From Gymnorhina tibicen (Eukaryota > Chordata > Aves > Passeriformes > Artamidae), in assembly GCA_013399875.1 (NCBI GenBank), contig VXAZ01005693.1, forward strand, positions 893,750 through 957,749: a DNA stretch of 64,000 nucleotides. The letters run 5' to 3'. Position numbers and translations under genes: made by a program. Within the stretch, counting starts at the first letter, position 1. Each line of letters begins with the position of its first letter. Of this stretch, positions 25,797 to 35,469 are shown in pieces. The notes under the pieces were generated by a model, which was not told where the DNA came from, did no database searches, and was given only the letters and a program-made list of their open reading frames with translations.

Positions 25797-27031
25797 AAAT
25801 AGGCTCAGGTCTTGACAAAAATCTTCCCCTCTTCTTCTAGATGCATTTGCTGGTGAAGAAAAAAGGTGGCCCATTTCAGGTGTACAAAAACCCCCAGAGA
25901 TAAATTTTACACAAATCTCTGGTTCTCAGTCTCTGAGGGTACAGCAAGAATTAACCAGGGGATTAGGTAGAGATTAGAAAAAAAGATCCTAAAAGTATTT
26001 ATAAAATGATTTTCCTATTAAAAACACACATGAAAATGCCAGACTTTCATCTTTCTGTGGGATTGTCTTCCAGCAAATGCTTAACTTGCAACCACCTTCT
26101 TCAGCCTGACCCCTCCATGCAGACCTAACTCGAGATGTGCCAGGTGAGGAACTGCTTCCCATGGGCACCTTGAACCAGCCCAGCTCCAGCAAAAGCAGCT
26201 CCCCCAGCGTCTCTTTCCCTCAGGGGATAAATGTTTGGCTGCAGACTGCCTGACCCAAGACCTGTGCCAGGTCAGCTGCTCCACATCAGCACTCACAACA
26301 GGCACTGTCACGGGTTACAGAGAGGTGACACCACAGCCTGGGAGAAAGGCAACGATGCTGATCCACTCTCAGCTCCACTTATCCCTAAAAACCTGGGACA
26401 GGCAGGTGAGGAGCCAAACAACTGCTTCAGGGGTGCTGTGAGTGTCACACGAGCGGTGCTGCACGCAGGGACTGAAAGGGGCTTGTACAGAAACCCCACC
26501 ATCACGTTTCCTCCTGCCCCCTTATCCCCTCCCACAACCCGGGATCTTGCTCCTTTTCCCAGCTCTGGCCTACAGGCTTCAGTGGCTTTGGAAAGCAGCC
26601 AGATGGATTTATCCAGACCTCAGCAGGTTAACCAAAAAGAACAGGAGCTGAACCTCTCTGCCAAACCTGCTGCCATAGGAAGAAGGCCTTGGTGCTCAGC
26701 AGCCAGGGCTTTCATCTTGGTTAAAGCCCAGCAGCTCCAAAGAGCTGTGAGAAGAATGGAATGAGAACTTCCTGGCCTGATTCTCTCGAGTCTTTGCTTC
26801 CCCCATGGAGAATGGTATGTGCACAGAGAAAGGGGGATTTCTGGGAACAGACCTAAACTATTTGCATTATCAGACATGAAGAGAATGAAAAAAATAACAC
26901 AGATAGTTTATTGTCAAACTGAATCAAAGCATGAGAAGAAAAATTACAAGGTTACACTGTAAAGAAATTTGGTTTTCATCACAAAAGCTCATTAAAATCA
27001 AAGAAAACAACTCATTACCAAGTCAGCAACT

Positions 27032-27058
27032 CCCCCAACACCCCCCCCATCCCCCCCC
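27032..27058 (-). other. G-quadruplex-type motif
   Basis: On the minus strand, two runs of eight G and one of five are separated by AT and TGTT loops. This provides more than four G-triplets within 27 nt, which easily satisfies the usual G4 pattern. It lies about 20 nt downstream (minus sense) of an AATAAA at 27077-27082. Confidence 0.85.
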
Positions 27059-27670
27059 GAGCTTTCGAGTGCAACATTTATTGAAAGGCTGGCAATTCAG
27101 AGGTGGTGACATCACGTTTGTAGGGACAAAAGGATCACCCCTCGTTATCTGGAGGGACAGAGGTTCCCCGAGGGGGTGACACATCTCTGGCCGAGCAGTG
27201 ACTCCTCCGTTCGCCTCTGAGCAGCAGCAGCCTTGTCCTTGCTGGAGTCCAGCCCGAGGTGACGCGGCTGACGGGTGCCAGCCGTGCTGTGCTCCTGTGT
27301 CCAGCTTTTCCTGCCGTTTCCATCCCGGCAGCTGCGTCCACGTCCTTAAATCGAAAGGTGGGCGCGAAACCGAGCGACGCCGGTTTGGGGAGAGCAGTGG
27401 GAGGCACCATGGGGGGACAGGGACACAGCCACCAGCTCCCAAACTCCGTTTGAGCTCATCTCACCTTTTGATACCGGGGGGCACTGCAGAGGCAAACCCA
27501 CCCCGTGTGCCCACACCGATCCCGCGTGCCCCGTGCCTCGGAAATGCCCCTCAGCGCGGTACCAACCACGGACACCTGCTCCCAGCACGGCTCCTTCCCA
27601 GCAAAACTCCTGGAAGCTTTCCAAGGCTGAGTCTGCCAACCTGTCCGAACCAATGGGTCACCCACGGATC
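27050..27670. promoter_or_regulatory. CpG-dense stretch, possible CpG island
   Basis: I count about 38 CpGs by eye in about 620 bp of GC-rich sequence; the densest part is 27258-27395 (for example GGGCGCGAAACCGAGCGACG). It lies about 1.8 kb beyond the proximal 3' end of CTDSPL. It could be the promoter of an unannotated neighbour or non-coding RNA. Several overlapping open frames cross it on both strands, none recognisable. Confidence 0.45.
27077..27082 (-). terminator. Possible polyadenylation signal with G-rich downstream element
   Basis: A minus-strand AATAAA is followed by TGTTGCACTCGAAAGCTC and then the G8/G8/G5 motif. G-rich elements just past a poly(A) signal can pause polymerase and aid 3' processing. 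No transcript ending here was identified, so this is a candidate only. Confidence 0.3.
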
Positions 27671-28399
27671 ACTTCTCCTCCAGCAGCTCCAGCAGAACCA
27701 GAGGAGTCCAGCAGAACTTTGCCTGGGCCCCTGCCAGCGTGGTTGGGCTGGTGGGGAGTCTGGATGGTGAAGGTCGCTTGCCAGGAAAACTGCTGGAAGC
27801 TGCATCCCACCTGGAACAGCCCTGTTTCTTCCTGCAGGGAATTTCAGAGCAGTTGGCTCTCCTTCAGAGCCAAAAGACAACAAAAAGGGGGGAAAAAAAC
27901 ACTGGAAAGCCTATAGGTGTATAGACTATTGTGTATTCAGTTCTGCAGACACTTGGTTTCTGTCGGGACAGAACAACAGGATCTTTCTCACCACTATAAA
28001 TGAGCTGTTTTAGGAATTTTGAAACACTTGTTTTACCAAGTGAAAAACAAACAAAAAAGAAAGGCATCTTTATCCTAAGTAGCAGCTAAGGAGATTGGTA
28101 AAATTAAAACCAAAACCAAAACCAAACCAAACGTAAAAAAAATATTTAAAAAATCAAGAACCTGATGCACCAGTACAAAGTAAAGGCAGTCCAGGTCATT
28201 CCAACTGATCATAGGACTAACTAAAAAATATTTTTAATTGCGACTAATGTGCTATCTTGAGCCAGCTGCTCATTCCAACAGGCCTGAGGTTTTCTGCTCA
28301 TAAAGCATCAATAATATGTGCCTTTTCCTAGAAAGGAAGGCTCTGCCTAAGTCTTACTGTGTCAGATAAAAAGTCCCAAAATAGATTTTTTTCCAACCA
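27671..28399. other. Transition from GC-rich flank to AT-rich gene end
   Basis: Composition changes sharply near 27.9 kb. An A-rich patch with CAAAAC repeats lies at 28104-28130. No gene was recognised. Confidence 0.6.
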
Positions 28400-28405
28400 A
28401 ATAAA
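28400..28405 (+). terminator. Possible plus-strand polyadenylation signal
   Basis: A plus-strand AATAAA is followed by GTGTTTTATTC and then ATGTGGATATGG. It faces the minus-strand AATAAA at 28410-28415 across a 4-nt spacer. No plus-strand transcript was identified to its left. Confidence 0.25.
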
Positions 28406-28409
28406 GTGT

Positions 28410-28415
28410 TTTATT
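28410..28415 (-). terminator. Possible distal polyadenylation signal of CTDSPL
   Basis: A minus-strand AATAAA is followed by TTTGGTTGG and a U-rich stretch. If used, it would lengthen the 3'UTR by about 1 kb and add two miR-26 seed matches (28942-28948 and 28458-28465). Four bases away lies an AATAAA on the opposite strand. Confidence 0.45.
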
Positions 28416-29429
28416 CAGATATTCATGTGGATATGGCAGTGATGTTAAGAACAGCTATTCAAGTAGCTGAAGTAAGCCCTTCAAAAGAAGTCACACAGCT
28501 TTGAGACTTGAACAAATTATTGTATGATCTCATCCAAGAGATCTAAATAGCTGGAACATCTGCAAGAGTCACCACCAATTTATTTAGCAGAGTTCATCAG
28601 TAGTTCATCAGCTCTGTTTGCACAAGCAGGTGCCAGGGCAGCCACTGAGGAGTCCTGCACGTGACTGAGGATGAGGAGAGGGGGAGGAGGCTGGGACAGA
28701 GATGGGTGATTTTATCCTCTAACATGGATGTGCATCAGCAGGAGCGAAGTCCCTGCTGACTTAGGGCAATGCCTGTCACTGAAGGAGAAGTGCCAGAAAT
28801 GCTTTTTCCCAGAGAAGTATTACATGCACAAGTAACTATATTGTTAAAATTTTTTATTTGTGACAGTAAAGAAACCATTCAATACCTGATTGACAACACT
28901 TCTCTCTCCTGCAAACACTCATATGGTATCTGTAGTGTTTCTCAAGTATTGCTGGATTGTTCATTGCATCAAAGTGTAAACAGCTCCATCGTAAGGAAAA
29001 AAAAAAGGAAAAAAAGAAAGAAACATTTCCATTGCTTACTCCTCTGCTAAGGAGTTCCCAACAGATCTTTTAACAAGAAATAAGAGAGTCAGCTGGGATT
29101 TTACAACGTCATGTGAAACAGAAAACTGACAGCCGGTTTTGCATAGTTAGCCCAGAGATTTTGAAGCAATTGCCCCACGCCAGTCTCACCTGCCCCTCCT
29201 CGCCCCACAAAGGCAAAAAAAACATCACAGCACCTTGGAATCAGAGGCACAAACTTGTTTTTGTTTTACAAATAGGGCTGTGCGGAACTGCGGTTTATTA
29301 GGTTAAAAACAATCTGTCCGACAGAGGGTTACGCCTTCGCAAGTCACAGAGCTACAGATTCTTTTTCTTGTTGTTTTTGTTGTTTTTTTTTTCTTAAACA
29401 CTGAAATTTCAAAAGCTGCAACATCAGCA
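28416..29429 (-). other. CTDSPL downstream flank or extended 3'UTR
   Basis: This AT-rich sequence has no coding content and the same character as the 3'UTR. In transcript sense it has a 7-mer (28942-28948) and an 8-mer (28458-28465) miR-26 seed match. Other AATAAA hexamers on the minus strand occur near 28579 and 28852. Confidence 0.4.
28458..28465 (-). promoter_or_regulatory. 8-mer miR-26 seed match in the possible extended 3'UTR
   Basis: The minus strand reads TACTTGAA. It is a canonical 8-mer if CTDSPL transcripts extend to the distal poly(A) signal at 28410-28415. Confidence 0.4.
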
Positions 29430-29451
29430 CACACCAGTGTCATTTAGATAC

Positions 29452-29457
29452 TTTATT
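29452..29457 (-). terminator. Proximal polyadenylation signal of CTDSPL
   Basis: On the minus strand, AATAAA is followed about 20 nt later by the GU-rich stretch GGTGTGTGCTGATGTTG, the textbook arrangement for cleavage and polyadenylation. Predicted cleavage is near 29430-29440. It is the best-formed signal downstream of the stop codon. Confidence 0.72.
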
Positions 29458-30212
29458 GTCCCCAACCAGTCTAATCAAAATCATGCTGTAAGAAAAGTGA
29501 TTGCGTACACTGACAACCAAAAACGTCTCCAAGGTGTTGAGTTTCTTCCACGTAAAACTTCTGCTGTTTTAATAAAGATCAAAAGGGCGAAACAAAGAGA
29601 CAAATTATTCTTCCAAAGCTACCTAAATGAACACAGCAATATTGTACATTTGCTACCATCTCCCCATCCCAAGCCTGCCACGCTTCCTGGTGGTGAACAA
29701 GGACTCAGTGCACAGCCCTAAGGTTACAAATGGCAATTTCATTGTTAACACTTCAGTCGGATTTCAAGGGTCTAAGGCATTCTGCCTTACAGCTTATTTT
29801 AAAAATACCTATACAGGCAAGAAACCGTTTTTTAACCCAACATAAAAAGGACAACAGAACTTCAGGCCAGGCAGCATCTCTTTAGAATGACCAGCTGGGA
29901 AAAGACTTTTAAATATTTCTAGAATACCCAGGAATAGAATTGAAAGCCAGGGTTTGTAACAGCCCTGGTGACCTGCATGCACTAACTGCACTTCAAAATA
30001 TGCAAGAGATTTAGGAACTAAGTTTGGTTTGCTTTTTTTTTCCTATTTCAATTTTTTTTTAAAATCTTGTATTTAAAATACAATCAAATACCCGTATTGC
30101 AAATTTTACAAACATTCCACTCGTTCTCTGACTTTATGGACAGAACTCTATTGCTTTGTTAGAATCTAGAAACTCTAAATATATGGCGTATGCATATCCA
30201 CGCAAACTCAAC

Positions 30213-30228
30213 ACTTGAAATTTCAAGT
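30213..30228. repeat. 16-bp perfect palindrome in the 3'UTR
   Basis: ACTTGAAATTTCAAGT reads the same on both strands. In RNA it can fold into a 6-bp stem (ACUUGA with UCAAGU) around an AAUU loop, which would cover most of the adjacent miR-26 seed site. Confidence 0.85.
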
Positions 30229-30229
30229 A
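30222..30229 (-). promoter_or_regulatory. 8-mer miR-26 seed match in CTDSPL 3'UTR
   Basis: The transcript reads UACUUGAA, which pairs with positions 2-8 of miR-26a and has an A opposite position 1. It is a canonical 8-mer site inside the proximal 3'UTR of the microRNA's own host gene. It overlaps the 16-bp palindrome at 30213-30228. Confidence 0.75.
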
Positions 30230-30962
30230 TGATGACAGTGTCAAAATAAACAACTGTGACAGTTCGATCCCTTTGGCCAAATCTGAATACCCAGGGGAGT
30301 CCAAACCTGATTGCAGAGCACTCTTGAGTTTTACCTCCATACGAGTTGGGCGGGTTAAAAAAAAAATAGAACCGATCAGAGCTTACAGAAAATACTCCTC
30401 AAACTAACAGAGATCAAAGCTGTGCTAAGTTTTTTGTCTTTGTATTATCACCAAGTGTCATTTTAATGCTGTACTAAGTTACAGTAAGTTGGTTTTTTTT
30501 TTTTTTTTCTTAAATTTGGGGATTTTAAGAGCCAAAATGACACAGTACAAGCACGGCTGTACAGAACATCATCAGAACCGCTCCTCCAGAGGCTGGTGCA
30601 GAAGTTCAGTTGCCCGTTCTATGTGGATTTGAAAACAATGCAAGACACTTTAATAATATAATCAACATTCATTCACAGACTTAAGGCAACTGGTTCATGA
30701 AATCGCTGCTTCCAGAGATGCACACAGGGGTGACACGGTTTGTCTCACGTCCAACAGGTCACAACTGTCACACGGCCCTGTCTCGTGGGTTATTCACTGT
30801 CTGATTGTTTGGTCTAACGCTAACGAGAAAAAGTCTTTGAATTTCTTCAGCCATTCCTCTCATACCTGCACGACTAACTACAACCTGAATACTTCCCTGC
30901 AAACTGCACCTGGGGCCCAGGAGCCACAGGCACAGTTGTAAATACTGCTCAGAGAACAACTC

Positions 30963-30993
<31 letters not shown>

Positions 30994-30994
30994 N

Positions 30995-31029
<35 letters not shown>
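30963..31029. repeat. 67-base T homopolymer with one N
   Basis: This is almost pure T on the plus strand, interrupted by C at 30974, N at 30994 and A at 30995. In the CTDSPL transcript it is an A-tract. The true length is uncertain because of the N. Confidence 0.95.
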
Positions 31030-31030
<1 letters not shown>

Positions 31031-33284
31031 GCAGCTTACAGTTTTCATTACTCTGGAGTCAAATACGAAATTAAACCGTCTTAAAAACTGAAAGTAAACG
31101 TTAATGGACTAACCAGAATCCATACGTCCTTTTTTTTTTTTTTTTCCTTATATTTTTAAACAAAGTAGGCTTTTTTTATTATTATTTTTTTTAATTTTTA
31201 GGTTTTAAACTCGACAGCTTGTCTTTTTTGTTGTGGCACAGATTGATACAGTACTAAGGTGATGCCAGCTGGTTAAGAAACAAAAGGGTGATGCCGTACA
31301 GACTCACGGGTGTGACGGGACTGCCTCCAGCACCCCTGGGCCCAGCCACAGCTGGAGCACAGCTGGAGCACAGCTGCACTGCAGGGGGCTCAGTTTTACA
31401 CTGCACCCACGACAACCCACTCGCTGCCTGTGTAGACTGGCCTGCCCTTCTCTGGTGGATTTGTTAAGCTGCTTCACCAATGGTTTTGAGACCAGGATCA
31501 CAAGCCAAGTCCGTCGCAAAGGAATTTGTTGGTTGTTTGTTTTTTTTTCCCAAGTCATCAGGACTTTTTGAGAAAAAGAGAAAAGGCAAAGGGGGTCTAC
31601 AATTCAGAATTTAGCACAAGGCTAATTAGAAGCACCAAATAGTCCATTTAGTCTTCTCTGAGGACAGCCAAACGCAGCTGCACCTTTTATGTTTGCAGAT
31701 TTCTGCTGTGGACAATAACTGAAAGGTGACACTGGAAAGGGAAAAAAAAAAGGCGTGCCTTGTTCTTCAAAGGCCTGAAATATTTAAAAATTATTCATCC
31801 AAAAGGGTACCTATGGCACTGCAGAAGATGTTAAGCAGGCTCTCAGATTCAGAGATGACTCTAAGTCAACTCCAAAGCCAGAGGACCGGTTTTAGTCTAG
31901 GCTAGTAACTTCTGCCCTTCCAGCAAGACTTGATACAGCTCCTAATCTGCACCTTACACCTTGGGGAAAAAGAAATACAAATCAAAGGTGTGGGCAAAAT
32001 ACCTTCTGCATTTTCATGTATCAAAGGAAGGAGAGGGCTTCATCTTAATCGAAAAAAAAAAAAAATCTCCTTTACAGGTCACCTTTAACTGGGTTCTCTG
32101 GTATATGAGATACCAATGGATTAATCCATGGGGGGTGAGTTATGAAGCCTGCATTTTATTTATTGCCCAAGTTTGCAGCTTACAGAAAATGTCTCATAGC
32201 ACAGGCACAGTGGCAAAAACAGTATAACAGCCGATGGTCAACTCCATTTGGTGAGTATACAGTAGCAGCAATTAAAAGAAAAAAGTACTCCAAACAGCTC
32301 AATACAGATCCAGCTTACCCAGATGGGTGGTTTTGAGAAAAGAAATCTTAAACTAATAAATAGATCTCCTCGCCGTTCTCCCAAGATAATGGTTTTCCAA
32401 AAAAGAAGAGGCATGGCAGTTGTGCGTAAGCAGAGACAGCAGAACTTCATCTGTCTGGAATTAAAGGTGCTTCAGGTCTCTCAGCCACCTCATTTTCTCA
32501 ACTCCATCACTCCCTAAATACTCAAACAACTGCAGATATGCTTTAAAACTGTGCCCAAAATCCTCATCAGTGAAACAACCACCTTAATGACCCCAATTCA
32601 CCCCTCCCGCAAACGCCTGAACCTTCTGAGCAAGACAAAGTGGAACACAACTTAATGTCACTGTGGAGACAGGAACCCAGCATCTTGGTTTCAACTTTTT
32701 CCTTTGTTATATATTACAGTGCTCTATAAAATTTTTTTCCTTTTTCCTTTTAAAGCATTTAGACAATACAAGACTAAAAGATGTCTGGAAATACGTCTTA
32801 TACAAAAATGAATTTTTATCTTAAAATAACATTCAAAAAGGCACTTCATTCTGTAAGAAAAAATTCAGAGTCAGGTCAACTGCTCTAAGCAGGGGGGTAA
32901 AATTGTCTGCATAGTGGGAGGGGAAGAAAGGGAGAGAAATTCAACTGCTGAAATACAAGCTTCTTTTTTTGGCATGTTTTAAGAAAAGCTGATCCAGTAA
33001 AAGATGTCCATTTATGAAATTAATTAAAAGAGTCCCATTTAAAATAGCTTTTTTTTTTTTTTCTTTAAAAAAGTAGTCTGAACACATGACCTTAGGAGTC
33101 AGGCTTCTGAAGGCTTAATAGCATCACTCATGATTGTCCTTCGTGTCCAATGTAACAGGAAGATCAAGAGTAGCACTTCTGACAGGGGTGACCTCCCCAA
33201 AGCTTACATTTGAAAGAGCTGAAAGAGATGGAGACAGCCTCTAGCAACTGCAATCTAGGAGCAGGAGTCAGTCAGAGTTAAGGG

Positions 33285-33410
33285 CTACCTGTTGCAGAGT
33301 TTATGAAGCATACTGTAAACTTCTTCCTCTTTGCTTAGTCCTTCAAAGAAAGGAATAAGATCTAGCAGCTCTGTGTCTGTCATGTCATCAAACCAGGACT
33401 GCACAGGCAC
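33285..33410 (-). CDS. CTDSPL: CTDSPL exon 8 (C-terminus and stop)
   Basis: This coding part is 126 nt: 41 codons and a TAG stop at 33285-33287. The product starts [18 protein letters not shown] and ends [11 protein letters not shown]. The acceptor is a clean TTTGTTTCAG. The C-terminal helices pack against the phosphatase core, and this tail separates CTDSPL from CTDSP1 and CTDSP2. The segment [15 protein letters not shown] shows conservative changes against the human GLSREDDVYSMLHRL as I recall it: two Lys for Arg and two Glu for Asp. The open frame continues upstream of the acceptor by chance; the residues before VPVQ are intronic. Confidence 0.97.
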
Positions 33411-35283
33411 CTGAAACAAAGCAACCAACAAACACTGAGAGGGTTTCATGGTGTAAAGGACACGTGAGTTTTGTCTGTGTAGGTGTTCTGTAACCATCAC
33501 CATCAACATCATCAAGGCAATTAGCTACTCATTACCATTCAGGTGGAGCAGCAGGTTCAAGCCCCAGCCCAACCAGGACAGCTGACCTTCACCTGCATGT
33601 CCAGGTGACCCCCATGACCCCACACTGGGCAGCTCTCCTTGCTCTGCCTCCTTGGTATCCAGAGCAGACTGGAAGGAAGACACAGGTTATGAAGCTGCAC
33701 TGACACTTTATTTACAGGCAAATCTATTTTTTTTTTTTCCCTCTAAGAATTATCAGAGTGAGTCACCAGGCACAGGCAGGCAGCAACAACCCCCTCTGGC
33801 ACGGGGTTTGGAGGAAATGTTTAACAGCAAGGGCAGAACAGGGCTCAGGTTAAAGTGTTAGATCTAGAGAGTGGGTTCAGAAAATAACAATATAATAACC
33901 CTTCTTAAATATGTGGGCTGGATTTGGGGAAGGTGTTCTGTGTTATCTTCATTATGGGAGTACACTCAGGTCTTTTCAAGACTATCTTGGATCTTGTTAC
34001 AAGCTCTGGTTTCTGCAGAGACTCGAGTATCACTCAGCCAGCAGCACTTTTCTATACATGATTAAACCACTCTGACAAGGCCCTTTATTTCATCTCCCAA
34101 ATTTCTACAGCTCATTATTTCCTTGGCACTGATTTCCGAGATACCAAATGATGATCTTGGATCAGGTTTTTAATTTTAACCATGAACATAAATTAGAGCT
34201 ACAGGTCCTGGTTATTATAAATGGCAGCTTTAAACCATGTGTAGCACCAACCAGAAAAATGTTTTCACCACATCACTGAGGGCATCACAATATTAGGATC
34301 TGAATTGCAAGCTGACTGCTGGAAGATAAATAGCTCATGTTACAAAAAAAAAAAAAAAAAAAAAAGCTATTCTGGAGAGGCAGGACTGTGCAAAGCAGTG
34401 TTCTTAATAAAAGATTTCCTACACTGATTTTAACAGTTCACAAAGAAGACAGCCTAAAAGCATCAAAGAAAACAGTGCACAGCCTGGTTGTCTAAAAGTC
34501 AGTACATCTAAGGAGTTCCAGCTTCTCCCCTGGCAGCTGAAGCAGATGTGAGCAGCTGTACTGGCTGCAGCCACGGATGGAGCACCCCAGACCTCTCCAT
34601 CAGAGCTTCTGGAGCTGACACAAACACACAGTGAAAATGCACATTGCTCCTCATTATTCTGCCCTACAGAACTGCTGCCTGCCCTTTACCCTTATTCCTA
34701 AACCCTGATGAACTCGTTGACTAACAGTTCTAATTATGGAGTTATGACAAAAATAATTGAGGGAGGAGCATAACAACGCAACAGGATCTGGATTTGTTTT
34801 TTCTTTCCCTTACCCACAACTGCAGATCTCAGTAGCAACCAGTAAAGCATTAATTATCTTGCCTAATAAAATACTGTCATTCACACAATGAAAAAAGATG
34901 GGAGTACCTGAAGCAATTCAAGCAAACAATTCTTTCTGTAATCTCCACTCCAAAGAACAAAACCTGTGCTGTAGGGCAGCTTTGTTTCTTAGAGCTAGGT
35001 TGGTTTTTCAGGTCCCACAGCACTTGGTATTTCTCAAAACTGCTGGACCTCAAGCCACCAGCTAAAGCTCAGAGCACACGAGCAGCCATGGCTGTGACAC
35101 GCTGTCAAGATCAGTTTACCCACATCCTTCACCATTTGGCAGTGAACCCCAGAACCTACCTGCAGCCTAAGAAAACACAGAATCTGATACAAGCCAGTGC
35201 TCTGGAAAGTCTATTTTCTGAATCACAAAATCTGGGCAAGGGCCAGAGAGATGAAGTTACGCTCGAGTACTTTGAATACTTAC
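33411..35283 (-). other. CTDSPL: CTDSPL intron 7
   Basis: This 1.87 kb last intron contains an A-run at about 34345-34366 and a T-run at about 33727-33738. I see no extra exon. Confidence 0.8.
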
Positions 35284-35469
35284 TGCATTTTCAGGATGGA
35301 AGATGTAAGATGCAGGAGAATTATCTACTATAATAACTTTACTCAGCTCACGGCCCAGTCGACTCAGATCCTTCACGTAATTTCCTCGGTGGAAAACACA
35401 GGATTCTCTAAAGAGCCTTGCCCTGAACACACCCCAGCGATCCAGTAAGTCGGCTACTGGGTCTGCATA
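35284..35469 (-). CDS. CTDSPL: CTDSPL exon 7 (substrate-binding insertion, motifs III and IV)
   Basis: The exon is 186 nt, or 62 codons, from [20 protein letters not shown] to SYIFHPENA. It carries the SCP-specific insertion ([20 protein letters not shown]), which in SCP structures forms the pocket that recognises the CTD proline next to phospho-Ser5. It also carries motif III (the Lys in RELSKVII) and motif IV (VDNSP), whose Asp completes Mg2+ coordination. The acceptor is CTATTTTTAAG and the donor is GCA/GTAAGT. All catalytic residues are present and the exon reads without interruption, so the gene appears intact. I see no difference from the vertebrate sequence I recall. Confidence 0.98.

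Larger units (their letters stand above)
22691..27031. other. Intergenic; two CR1 pieces, otherwise unique
   Basis: No gene was recognised. Open frames such as 24420-24788 and 26231-26764 on the plus strand have neither known domains nor splice context. Confidence 0.6.
29430..33284 (-). other. CTDSPL: CTDSPL 3'UTR (proximal form, about 3.85 kb)
   Basis: The region runs from the stop codon to the first convincing poly(A) site. It has no coding content, and its length suits CTDSPL, which has a long 3'UTR in other vertebrates. In transcript sense it contains several long A-tracts (the plus-strand T-runs at 33049-33062, 31131-31145, 30963-31029 and 30493-30508), which could cause false internal oligo(dT) priming in RNA libraries. 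It also contains an 8-mer miR-26 seed site within a 16-bp palindrome. The downstream boundary rests on the AATAAA with GU-rich element and is not proven. Confidence 0.75.

Noticed and set aside
26231..27770. Plus-strand frames of 177 and 190 codons
   Set aside because: No domain is recognised. The second lies in a CpG-dense block where stop codons are rare, so length is not evidence.
1..28399. Search for VILL or PLCD1 exons, which lie downstream of CTDSPL in mammals
   Set aside because: No gelsolin-like, headpiece or phospholipase motif appears in any frame, so the neighbour must be farther away, lost or moved.
33530..33580. GGTTCAAGCC resembling a tRNA B box
   Set aside because: No A box at the right distance and no cloverleaf can be drawn.
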